DNA from: Hydractinia symbiolongicarpus
Taxonomy: Eukaryota > Cnidaria > Hydrozoa > Anthoathecata > Hydractiniidae
Direction of reading: 5' to 3'
Assembly: GCF_029227915.1 (NCBI RefSeq)
Contig: NC_079879.1
Coordinates: forward strand, 3,782,001-3,846,000
DNA: 64,000 nt
A model generated the notes under the pieces. That model saw only the letters and a list, made by a program, of their open reading frames with translations. It made no database searches and was not told the origin of the DNA. Below are positions 23,371-34,339 of this stretch, one piece after another. Every line of letters begins with the position of its first letter. Position 1 is the stretch's first letter. Both the position numbers and the translations under genes were made by a program.

Positions 23371-23372
23371 AG

Positions 23373-23623
23373 TTAGCGCGGAACCTCACTGTATCGAGAG
23401 ACACCCTTGGAGCGGATCTTTTCAGGGGTCAGTATCAGTAACGGTGCTAGGTTGCCGTCTTGATCCTGATAGCCAATCACGAAGCGCTCATCCTTGATTT
23501 TGATTGCTGGTATGGAATCGCTCAGTACAAGGTTTTCGACTTGGACTTTTCGATTTTTAGTGGTTTCGAATGGGTGTAAAAGTCTTCGGATTTAACAGTT
23601 TTATCCCCGAATTTTATCAACAT
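23373..23623 (-). pseudogene. Small island gene with a frameshift
   Basis: Starts at ATG 23623 (MLIKFGDKTVKSEDFY) and ends at TAA 23373. The reading frame changes about 50-60% of the way from the 3' end, near 23550, in an A-rich tract. The 251-bp length confirms that it is out of frame. The C-terminal part contains IKIKDERFVIGYQDQDG, a beta-strand-like segment. It starts 37 bp after the tail of the HNH gene. Function unknown. Confidence 0.45.
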
Positions 23624-23688
23624 CTCTCTATTGTAGAGACAAAACCTCAACCAGGGTCTTCTACTCGGAGATAAATCGATGAATTTTC

Positions 23689-23805
23689 TGTCATATTGCC
23701 TACCTGGTGCATATTAAGTGGCCAACTTGGTATGCACACTATGAACAATAAGAGCACACTTTTGTAAATATTGAGTTAGAGAAGATTACGCTCTGAATAT
23801 AAAAC
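23689..23805 (+). repeat. Gypsy 5' LTR
   Basis: Begins TGTCATATTGCC, ends AATATAAAAC, and matches 27930-28044. Confidence 0.88.
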
Positions 23806-23823
23806 TGGCGACGAGTATTCAAG
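23806..23823 (+). promoter_or_regulatory. Gypsy primer-binding site
   Basis: TGGCGACGAGTATTC starts at the base after the LTR. The TGG pairs with a tRNA CCA end. The tRNA species was not determined. Confidence 0.6.
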
Positions 23824-23839
23824 CAGTATAATTTACATT

Positions 23840-26800
23840 ATGGCAGTTGCTAATCTAACTATTCCTAATTTTCCACAATTCGATACCACCGATGTTACCA
23901 CAATCCCAACAAGACGGTTAAAATAAAAAAAAAGATTCAAGAATTTATGTGTGGCGCTCAATGTTGAGGATGATAAGCAAAAACTGGCTATGTTATTGAA
24001 TTACGTTGGGGAAGAAGTATACGATATTTAGGATAGTTTATTAGTTCCTGGCACCGATGAAACACTAGATAACGCATTTGAATTATTTGACACACATTTC
24101 AACCCGAAAACGAACGTAAGCTATGAAATTTATATATATATAGATCAATGATACAGTGTGAAGAAGAAACCATCCAACAATATTTTATCAGACTGAAGCA
24201 ACAAGCGCAAAAATGTGAATTTGGAGCAGCACTCGATACCGAGCTAAAACGTCAACTCAAAATCTCAACGACAAGTAACAGACTCAGAAGATACTCATTC
24301 CGAAATCCTACCTTAACTCTAGCACAGTTCCTAGTTTACGCAAAAACATTAAAAAACACAAACACCCAAACTATTTTAGTGGAAAAAGGCGACCAAAAGG
24401 ATATTACACAAATCAAACAGGAAGAACCCAACCGCATCGACCGATCAAAGGAAACCACACCGGGTAAGAAAAACTTTAATCTGCATAGACAATTTTCAAT
24501 CCACACCAAAATAAATGCCCAGCAACTAGTAAAACCTGTAATAATTGCCACAAAATCGGACATGTTGCGAGAGTGTGTCGTTCCACAAGCGCAAGCTCGT
24601 ACCGCAGCTATTCTAGACGCAACCCCAGGCCACTAAACAACGTCGATGTCGATACGTCCGACGAAGAGCAAGTCGCGCGGTTGTTTTCAATCCACTCTCA
24701 TGTTTTTAGCATTGCCAAGTTCCATTCCCGTGTAAAAATCGAAAAATTTCCTGTCAGTGTACTGATCGATTCCGGGACTACTTTTAACGCTATTAATAGA
24801 CAGTTCAACGGAAAGTTGAGACTGAGAAAAACAGATACGAAAATTATCACATACGGGGCGGAAGGACCATTAAAATCGCTGAAAGGGGTTGTCACGATGT
24901 TAGTGGAATCAGATCGGAAACTTCTAACAACAGAATTATATATTGTGGACACTCATCACAGAATTTTATTATCAGGCGAAAGTGCGCTCAGTTTGCAGTT
25001 AATCCAGTTGCCACCCGTTGCAAACATCAAAGAAATTCAGCATATTTCAAAAGATCAAAAGCCACCTGAGAATGTACCGAAGCGCCTCCAATCTCTAGTA
25101 CAGCAGTACCAGGACACGCTATTCAGCGGCAAAATAGGCCAACTCAAAAATCAAGAGGTGAAGTTTCACATTAACAAAAACGTAGTCCCAGTCGCTCAGA
25201 GAGAAAGAAGAATTCCATTCACCCTACGTAAGAAGGTTCAACAAGAAAGTGAACGACTCGAAGAGTTATGCATCATAGAAGACGTAACTGGCAAACCCAC
25301 CCCGTGGTTGAGCCAGTTAGTAGTAGTACCGAAAGCCAATACCAGCAACGTTAGGCTATGTCTAGATATGTGAAATGCTAATACCGCAATAACCCACACA
25401 AGATACCCTACACCAACGGTCGATGATTTGCTTGTCAGCTTGAAGGAGCCACATGTTTTACCAAGCTAGACATGAATGCAGCGTTTCATCAGCTGAACTT
25501 AAATGAAGACTCAAGATACATCACCTCATTTCAAACAGAAGACAAAATCAAAAGATACAAACGACTTATTTTCGGCGCCAATTCAGCATCAGAAGAGCTT
25601 CAACATGCCCTGCGTACAATTCTATCTGACCTGAAAGGAGTCGCCAACATTGCTGATGACATCATCGTTTTCGGAACAAACATTGAAGAACACGACAGCA
25701 ATTTAAAAGCCGTTCTAGATAGTTTAACAGCTAAGGGTTTAAATTTAAACTTACAAAAATGTATTTTTTCGAAAGAAAACATTGAATTTTACGGCTTTAT
25801 TTTTAAGGCGAATGGCATGAAGCCCAGTCCCTCTAAGGTAGATTCCCTTCAAAACTTAAAAAGACCTGAGAATCAAAAATCCGTACGCAGCTTTCTTGGA
25901 TTATGTAATTACCTGAAACGTTTTATTTCAAACTTTAGCACAAAAACTCACCCGCTAAGAAAATTGCTCAAACAACACGCCGAATTTATTTGTACCGAAG
26001 ACTGCGAAAGCTCATTCCAGGCTCTCAAAAGCGCCATCACAACCGACTCGTGTGTAACTTATTTCGATAACGAAAAAGAAACTATTATTTATTGCGATGC
26101 AAGCAAAGTGGGAGTTTCAGCAATTTCATTACAAAAAACGCCTGGGCACAAAGATTCTAAAGTTATCAGCTATTCATCAAGATCACTCACGGAAACAGAA
26201 CAAAAATTTTTGCAAATGGAGCGCGAATGTCTCAGTATCAAATATGCATGTGAACGCAATCGCCTTTACCTGCTGGGGAGAAAATTCGTTATCTACAACG
26301 ATCATAAACCGATTGTAACCTTACTACAAAAACCGCTGTCCACTCTACCACTACGCATCGAAAACATGCTTCTGAGTATCCAAGGTTACCATTTCGATTT
26401 AAAATACGTCAAGAGCGAAGACAACATCTCGGATTATTGTAGCCGTCACCCTGTCTCAAAAAGTCTTCCGTCCGAAAAAAAGGAGAGATACGTAAACTTT
26501 ATCTCCGATATATCCACACCCAACGCGATCACTCTGGATCTAATAAAAACCGAAACCGAGAAAGACGAATTCTTGCAATGCCTGATGACCTTAGTTTTGG
26601 AAGGTAACTGGCATATTTTAAACGAAATTGATAAACATCCACAACTTAAAAACGTCAACTCCACCCACCTGAAGTTGTTTAGCAAATTCAAATAAGAACT
26701 GACAGTCACCGCTGACCGAAAGGTTATACTAAAGGGCTCCCGTACTGTACTGCCCGCTTCTTTACACAAAATCTCAGTTATGCTCACTCCGGGCACCAGG

Positions 26801-27875
26801 GTCTAACCAAAACTAAAGCCCTAATGCGATCAAAAGTATACTTTATAGGTATGGACGAACTTATCGAAACGAGAATAACAAGCTGCGTAGCATGCCAAGC
26901 CACAACATCAAACAGGAAATACGAGCCCGTATAACCAACACCCACACCCCCCATCCTTGGCATACCGTACACGTGGACTGCCTAGGCCCACTTCCCAACG
27001 GATACTATATTTTAGTCTTTATGGATTGGAAATGGAAATTCCCAGAAATCGGGTTTCTAAAAGGCACCAATTCTGCAGCCGTCATTAAACTTTTCGAAAG
27101 AACATTTAGCCTATTTGGTTACCCGAACAAACTAGTTAGTGACAACGGACCACCATTCAAATCTTTCGAAATCCGTAAATACATGAAAGAAAAAGGAAAT
27201 ACGCATCGCAGGATCACACCATACTGGCCTCAAGCCAATGGTCAGGTCGAACGTTTTATGGGAGCACTGGCAAACAGTCTCAGAAAAGCCTCCATTGAAA
27301 ACCGAGACTGGCAAATCGCATGCTGCAACTTCCTGCTATCTTATCGTACTACACCTCACAGTACAACCAATGTCGCCCCGGTGGACCTGATGTTCAACCG
27401 TATAATCAAAACCACTTTAACTGACTGGACAAATCACGTTGACATAAATACTGAAGATTTAGCTACTGGCCACATCCATAAATCGCAACGCATGTTTAAC
27501 GAAGGTACACCAACGAGGCGGAAAAACACCTTCAAAATCGGCGACAAGGTACTAGTACGACTGCCCTACCGAGATAAATTTAGCACTAAAATTCGATCCG
27601 CATCCATACATCATCACACAAAAAAACCACTCCATGATCACCGCAACTGCTGCCGACAACTCTCATACTATCACGAAATAGGACACACTTTAAGCCATTG
27701 CCCAAAACGGCACCACCAACAAAGAGGAGCAGATATCGGGGAAGAAGACGAAAACAATGCAGAAGAACAACCAAGCGGAAGCAGCCACATAAACGAACCC
27801 ACCGTCATACCACGCCCTCGAAAACAATACCTTAAGAGACGCATGAGACCAATAGAACAATGGAGAAAATACTAG
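23840..27875 (+). pseudogene. Gypsy gag-pol remnant with several disruptions
   Basis: Gag starts at ATG 23840 and soon meets TAA in an A-rich tract; later gag sequence continues in other frames. A CCHC zinc knuckle lies at 24536-24577, in a different frame from the preceding gag. The protease DSG is at 24768-24776. The RT frame breaks at a TGA near 25371 and resumes around 25472, with the active-site triplet ADD (25652-25660). RNase H starts with the aspartate in IYCDAS. After a stop near 26693, the integrase has an H..H..C..C start and D, D and E residues near 26976, 27141 and 27249. The breaks show that it cannot make a functional polyprotein. Confidence 0.88.
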
Positions 27876-27915
27876 CAGTAGATTTAGTTAACAGAACTGC
27901 ACAGGACATATAAAT

Positions 27916-27929
27916 GAAGAAAGGGGAGA
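27916..27929 (+). promoter_or_regulatory. Gypsy polypurine tract
   Basis: GAAGAAAGGGGAGA directly precedes the TGT of the 3' LTR; plus-strand DNA synthesis would start here. Confidence 0.7.
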
Positions 27930-28044
27930 TGTAATATTGCCAACCTGGTGCATACCAAGCGGCCAACTTTGTATGCACACTATGAACAATAAGAGCACAC
28001 TTGTAAATATTGAGTTAGAGAAGATTACGCTCCGAATATAAAAC
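27930..28044 (+). repeat. Gypsy 3' LTR
   Basis: Begins TGTAATATTGCC and ends AATATAAAAC; 115 bp, matching the 5' LTR. Confidence 0.88.
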
Positions 28045-28519
28045 TTTCGTTTGGTTATCTGAAACCCACATGGGCTGCATGTTGGTGTAGTGGAGCCTCG
28101 CGAGTTGCGTCTCTTCGCTAGGATATTTTCCATTCTCCCTATACTTAAGTGGCACCTTGTGGTCAAACTGCCACTGCCCCCGGTTTCCCCAGTTTATCCC
28201 ATCCCTAAACTAGGCCTGGATGTGCTTCATGAATGTAAAAATATTGCACCCCAGGTACTCTGTGGGAGCTATCTCTGTATCATAGTTTAAGGCCTTGTGA
28301 ATCCTGCTCAGAATGAGGTGATGTTGATAAGCAGGGCGATCGCATTCCTTGCAATGGCGTCTTCGTTTTTGATGTGGGCATTTGGTTCGTTTCCGTAATG
28401 CCTTTGCAATCAAGGCAACCGATACACATTTTTGCTCGTTGTCCGTTGGGTTGGATCAACTTGAAGTTACATATTGGTAGGTTTTTCTTACAGTGTGTGC
28501 ATGTTTTATCCTCCTCCAT
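28045..28519 (-). pseudogene. HNH-endonuclease-like gene of large-DNA-virus type, broken
   Basis: Starts at ATG 28519 with CxxC pairs (TCTHCKKN; CIGCLDC). A frame change near 28380 leads to CPHQKRRRHCKECD, the short zinc-binding repeat found before HNH-like nucleases of large DNA viruses, and then to YLGCNIFTFMKHIQA. A TAG (28210-28212) interrupts the frame. After it comes QWQFDHKVPLKY, matching the H-D-H..P core of such HNH domains (first His replaced by Phe), and LHYTNMQPMW. The Gypsy element inserted just after this. The last codons lie at 23688-23661 and end in TAG. The product would be a DNA nuclease. With a frameshift, a stop, an insertion and an altered HNH residue, it is surely dead. 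Confidence 0.7.
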
Positions 28520-28576
28520 CTTTTGCGTTTTGTAAAGTACTACCCCACAAAACTCTGGACGGGAAAACCTCACTAT

Positions 28577-28885
28577 TGTTTTGTGGATCATACAGATAGA
28601 AAAAAAATTTGTGGAAATGTATAATCAAACATGAGATTCTCTTGGCTTGGCAAGTTCGATTACCTATACAATGAACAAAATAAAACTTTAGTTCTGAACA
28701 TAATCAAAAATACAAGAAAAATCGTTAAAAAAAAGACTGTCATTTTCTCACTTTTCGACCACGTATTTGTCGTATTGCATTCTACTTTCTCAGCTGCTTT
28801 CTTAGCGTCTGTACTCTACGATATCGTTTGTTTATCTTGTGCACTGCCGGTTGCCGAAAGCGTTCCGCGAACGAAGTTCGAAACA
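28577..28885 (-). repeat. BEL/Pao 3' LTR (minus orientation)
   Basis: Runs TGTTTTGTGGATC to GTTCGAAACA on the plus strand, bounded by ACTAT on the left. Confidence 0.9.
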
Positions 28886-28903
28886 CTCCCCACCGCAAAA
28901 TAC

Positions 28904-31900
28904 TCAACCTATAGTTTGTCTCTCTTCGGCCGGAATAAGCACTATTAGTCTTTGAACTGGTCGTTCTATTCTCGTATATCGAATACCTCCGTAGCTGTTA
29001 GCGTCGTTCTCGTGGCGAATGTTTTTGTAAGATACAGTTACACGTCTCACCTTTTCGTCGTCTCCAGGATGTGTCTCTGTGACCACTCCCATTTTCCATT
29101 CTCCTCGGAAAGCGTTACTGTCCTGGATAAGTACAACGTCATCTTTTTGCACGTTACGCCTCACAACATGCCATTTGGGTTGCATGACCATGTTGGGGAA
29201 GACATCACGGGACCACTTCTTCCAAAATGAGTTAACTACAGCTTCAATAAAGTCGAGCCTATGTTTGTTGCTAATTCTTTCTTTAAATGGCCTTTGCGGC
29301 GATTTGTTAGAAGCCCGCCCTAAAATAAGATCGTTGGGGCATAGATAAGAGCCATCGTCCGGTGTCGTTGGGTGCGAACCGATTGGCCGTTGATTAAGAA
29401 TTTGGGCCACTTCAAACATGATGGTTTGTAGCTCGCTAAACGTCATAATTTGCTCTCCGATTGTTGCATATAGTACTTGTTTCACTGATTTTACTAAAGC
29501 TTCTGTCACACCATTGAACCATGAGCCATCGGCTGGAGAAAACCTCCACGTCGTGTTGTATTTTAGACCATATCGCTGAATCGACGACTGGCTCATACCT
29601 TGAATTGCAGTCTTTAGTTCGTTAGATGCCCCCCCCCCACAAGTTGTGAACCTTGATCGCTGTAAATCCTGCGCGGCCAACCCCGTAAACTAGAAAATCG
29701 TCGTAGCACTTGAAGAAAAGCATCTGTTGAGTAGTCGTGGCTTAAATCGATATAAACTGCTCTTGACACCATACATGTCATTATTACACCATAACACTTT
29801 CCTCTGACTCGTTTTTGCACTTCACCACGAATGAGGTATGGTCCAAAGAAATCCAAACTGGTTGAACTAAACGGTGGCGATGGGCGAAGTCTCTCAACAG
29901 GGAGGCTACTCATGACTTGAAGACTCTTTTCCTTGCGTTTCCTTATACAGATAACACATCGCGACAGTATTCCTTTCACTATGGCTCTCACTCCAATGAT
30001 CTAGTAGTGCGACCTAATTCTTGATATCGTCGCTAATATCCCCAAGTGTCCACTCAACTTATGCTCTGTTGAGGCAATAAGATAGGATAGCCTGTGATTT
30101 GCTGGTAAAAGGATGAACTTTTGCTTGTTCCACGTCGCCTCCATCCCTCGCTCTGTCCGACCACCCACCACCAGAATTTCATCTTCATACTTCGGACACA
30201 GCTTAATATACTTTTCCTTCTTAACTCCGTCCTCGATAGTTCTCTGAGCTTCCTTGATCCAAAAATTGTCTGCATATTGCCGGTCCTCTATTGTCAGCTC
30301 GCCTTTGCCTATTTCTCTACCTTGGTTGGTCGACAGGAATCTTTTGTATAATCTTAGGATTCTTGCTGTCGTATTTCTAAGTAGCTCGAGTTTGCTGAAG
30401 CGCTCAATATCGATCCTCTCAGCTAATGTTTCCACAAACTGACCATCGGACACATTGACAAAAGAAATCTTTGGACATTCTGGTAATTCTTTTAAGGTGG
30501 TGGTACTTTGAACGGGCCAGTTATCAACGCATCGAGACAAAAATCGTGGTCCGGTCTGCCAAATGCTTTCCCTGTCGAGATCTTTTGGATGTTTTTCCCT
30601 GGTGATCCAATCAGCTATGTTTAGATAACCCTTCACCCAAAACCATTCTGATGGACTGGTAGAGTGTTGTGTTTCGCCAATTCTGTTTGCAGCAAATGTG
30701 TTGAAACCATAACTTTCCTTCGAGATCATCGCTTTTATTATTTCACTATCAACTATGTGATACACTTTTGAGAACTTCAATTTAGTCTCCTTTTTGATAA
30801 AGCATCTGATGCGCTTACTTAAAACAGCAGCAATTAACACCAAGCGCACAATGTCAATTATCCTTATGGGTGCGACTCTATTCTTAGCCACAATGATTCT
30901 ACTTCCAAATGACCCGTCAATCAGTTCCCATCTGGCTTAAGCCACGGCACCATATGCTGTTCCAGATGCATCAGAAAATATGACCAATGCAGGTTCTCCA
31001 ACAGCTTTCTCCGGTTTGATGGCTCGCGGGTAAGAAATCCTTTGTAATTCAGGTAGGACTTGAAAGAATTCACGCCATTCATCCGCTAGATTTTCCGGCA
31101 GTGGGTCATCCCATGATATTTGTCGATCCTTTGTCCATAGTTTTCTCATCATGATTTTGGCTTGTACGGTGTAGGGTGAAAGAAGTCCTAAGGGATCCTA
31201 TATACCGTTGACAACGGATAATATCTCTCTTCTTGTGAATCTTGATGGCTCTGAAGTCTGTTGGAATCGGTAGAGGCGTTGACTTTGCTTGTTAATATCA
31301 AAGAGTAAGTGGTCAACTTTAAATTGCCATTTCACTCCAAGCACTTTCTCCGTATCCTCATTATCTAATTCACCAATTGGATGAGTTCCATCACTACCTG
31401 GTTTCTCTAACCCAGATATCGTCCATTCCTTAATCTTAAAACCATCCGTTGCAAGAATGATATCGATCTCCCGAGTTCGCTGAATTGCTTCCTCCGCGTT
31501 ATCAGCGTTGTCTGTGATGTCGTCCATGTAACTGTTGTCTATAATTGCTTTACACGCTATGGGGTAGTTCTGCCTTTGCTTTTCTGCCGTCTTTCGTAGG
31601 GCGACCATAGCCATAGTCGCGGAAGGTTTGTCTCCAAAATTTACAGCTGTCATCGCATATGTGTTTGGTTCTTTATCTGTCTGAAGATCTCGCCATAAGA
31701 ACAAGTGTGTCATCTGATCACGAATTGGTATTTTTATAGCGTGAAACATTTTTGATATATCACCAAGAAGGGCTACACGATTTTCCCTGAATCTCAGCAA
31801 GACCCCCAGCAACGTGTTCAACATATCTGGGCCTTTAGCATAATATTCGTTGAGGACATGGCCGTGGAAGTTGGCACTGCTGTTAAATACAATTCTACAC

Positions 31901-33566
31901 GGTGTACTTTTAGAATCCGGCTTAAGGACGGCATGGTGGGAAATGTAATGAATTGGTCCGCGATACTGATTCAATTCTTCCGTACTGACTATTCTGGAAG
32001 CTCCCCTTTTAATCATGTCTTGAATTTGTCGATTGTAAGTATCAACATGTTCTAAGTTCTTTAGTAAGCGTTTTTCGGTTGACTGTAATCTTGCTAGCAC
32101 AACCGATCTATTGTTTGGAAGTTCATGGGGGTCCTTTATCCATAGATAAGCCGCCTCCCACCTTTTCTCGGTTTCATCATATTTTAAGTTATCTTCAATT
32201 AGCCTGTATTCTCTCTCTTCCTTCAGTGTCATATCCTTTCCCCCTGAATGACAGTTTCCACATTTGCAAGAACCACATCTAGGTGTACACTGAATTCCTA
32301 AGCTTTCAATAGAAAAGAATTCGTTTAGATGCCCTTGAACGTGGCAGACCTGTGCATTTTCCACTCTTTTAGTCTCACCTCTTCTCACTGGCTGGCAACC
32401 ACCTACTAGGCAACCAAATTCTGAAGTACAAGTAAATGTCCTGCAAATTTTATCGGCACTGGATGGAAAGCTGCGTAGTCGTATCCAATGAGACAATCTA
32501 TACGACCTCCAAATTGCGGTCTGTTAATACTGGTATGTGGAATGTCTGCTGTCAGTTCAGGATTTTCATTCGTGTGCAATCCAGCAATGTCATTAGAAAT
32601 AACGTCAATCCCTAAGACATTGATTCGAATATACCGATTGTTCTCATCAATGAGCGTAACATTGTATTTCATAGATTCGATAAGAGAAACTTCTCCACCG
32701 ACTTTTGTTATCTCCACTCTTGTACTCCTTCCGCTCAAATTTAGTCTTCTGGCTGCGTCAAAAGTAATTAGTGAAATAGTGCTTCCTCCATCCCACAGGA
32801 CATAACATCTTACTTCCTGGACTTGAAGAATGACCTCTCTTTTTTGAGCGAATGAGCGGCCATGAAATACAGCTCCAGAAGCGTGCGCTTCATGTAGAAG
32901 TTGGTGATGGGGCAATCCACACTCCTCTTCGCGACATTTGAATCCTCTCTTGCAATTGTTAGCCACATGTCCTACTTCAAGACATGCAAAACAAGCGTTA
33001 TACTTTTTGGTTAGATCAACTCTTTCTTCCGGAGATTTGCTTTGAAAGAGTCTGCATCGCCAGATAGGATGGTCCCCGTTAACTTGGTGCAACCAGCAGC
33101 GCTGCTTCAATGTATTCTCAAGGCTATTTCGGGGATCTCGAGAGTCGCTTAGATTAACATTTCCCCGAAATTCATCACATGATCTGATATTGGAGCACTT
33201 GTATTCAATTCTTTCGCGATACGTTAAGAGTAATTTCAATAGTGCTTCCTCAGCCTCTGATTTCTGAATAAACCAATTAGTTTTTTCTTCCAATTCACCA
33301 TAGACGTTATTTAGTTCCTCTATCTAATTATCTTCCGTTTCTTGCTGTTCCGATGCCAAGATCGAAACAAATTGATCGTGCTTCTCCTGCACCACTATCC
33401 AAGCTTGTCTGAGATCTGAAAATGTATTTTTAATAGTGGCGAGAATAGCATTATTTTCAAGAGATTTTCGTAAGTTGTTAGCTTGTCTTGTGTAAGTTCT
33501 TTTAGCTTGTATGCGTTCCCTTTTCGCATTCGACTGATCGGGTACATCGTTTTCTGTGGTGCTCAT
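28904..33566 (-). pseudogene. BEL/Pao gag-pol remnant
   Basis: The order on the minus strand is canonical. Gag N-terminus, 33566-33324, ends in a stop. Then CCHC-type knuckles (CWLHQ...C, CFACLEVGH) and the aspartic protease (WDGGST) lie in 33293-32406. The RT has YMDD at 31519-31530. RNase H has FSDASGTAYG. The integrase has an HHCC start, SLDFFGPY, YSDQGSQL and the glutamate in NGVTEALVKSVK. A BEL-type C-terminal domain follows, ending at 28904. Breaks: a frame change near 32450, stops near 31197, 30936 and 30000, and a frameshift at an 11-C run (29629-29639) inside the integrase. Not functional. Confidence 0.9.
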
Positions 33567-33828
33567 TTTTGGGGCGGATCCGCAGTTTATAGCTGGCCGG
33601 TCCGAAATAGCCCCAAAGTAGCGTTTATTTGTCTACAGTGCTAATTGAAGCTACGAAGTCGCTTCAAAATTTTGGCTTCCTCGTAATTTTTTTTAAGATG
33701 GCGATTTGGACAGTGTTCTTGCGTAACATTAACAGTGAATTAAGTACATATATAAATTCAATAAATTCGGATGTTCAGTTGATTTTATAATCGCCTTTGC
33801 GATACATCAAGTGTAGTCAGTAATCGAA

Positions 33829-34136
33829 TGTTTTGTGGATCATACAGATAGAAAACAAATTTGTGGAAATGTATAATCAAACATGAGATTCTCTTGGCTT
33901 GGCAAGTTCGATTACCTATACAATGAACAAAATAAAACTTTAGTTGTGAACATAATCAAAAATACAAGAAAAATCGTTAAAAAAAGACTGTCATTTTCTC
34001 ACTTTTCGACCACGTGTTTGTCGTATTGCATTCTACTTTCTCAGCTGCCTTCTTAGCGTCTGTACTCTACGATATTGTTTGTTTATCTTGTGCACTGCCG
34101 GTTGCTGAAAGCGTTCTGCGAACGAAGTTCGAAACA
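33829..34136 (-). repeat. BEL/Pao 5' LTR (minus orientation)
   Basis: 308-bp copy of the LTR, bounded by ACTAT on the right. It would hold the element promoter. The 33567-33828 leader between it and gag has no obvious TGG-type primer site. Confidence 0.9.
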
Positions 34137-34339
34137 ACTATGTCGTCGTTGCGCAATCGCAACTTCCACCATTGTACGTGATGTACTCCTGGTAGCAGGA
34201 CCAGCAGAGCAGCCTAGCTCTTATGAAGAACCTCCGTCCACAGGAGCATCTGTCATAGGTTTCGAGCAGGCGTTCATATTCATCACAGTGTACCATTTAT
34301 GTTACAGCCCGAGGGTTGTAAGATAACCAGTGATCTCAT

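Larger units (their letters stand above)
23689..28044 (+). mobile_element. Complete but inactive Gypsy (Ty3-type) LTR retrotransposon
   Basis: Short LTRs (117 and 115 bp) flank gag and pol in the normal order, with a primer-binding site directly after the 5' LTR and a polypurine tract before the 3' LTR. The flanks carry a 4-bp duplication, TTTC (23685-23688 and 28045-28048). The LTRs differ at about seven bases plus a 2-bp indel, so the insertion is not recent. It interrupts the 3' end of the island HNH gene. Confidence 0.9.
28577..34136 (-). mobile_element. Complete but inactive BEL/Pao LTR retrotransposon
   Basis: LTRs of 309 bp (28577-28885) and 308 bp (33829-34136) flank a gag-pol region on the minus strand. 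A perfect 5-bp target duplication, ACTAT, lies at 28572-28576 and 34137-34141. A purine tract (GCGGTGGGGAG on the minus strand) abuts the 3' LTR. The LTRs differ at about seven bases and one indel, so it is probably younger than the Gypsy element. It inserted just 5' of the island HNH gene. Confidence 0.93.

Noticed and set aside
27888-28290. Frames at the Gypsy 3' LTR junction
   Set aside because: They run across the LTR boundary and overlap the HNH remnant on the other strand; chance frames.
33799-33828. A TGG-type tRNA primer-binding site for the BEL element
   Set aside because: The sequence directly after the 5' LTR on the minus strand does not begin with TGG and no tRNA match could be claimed.
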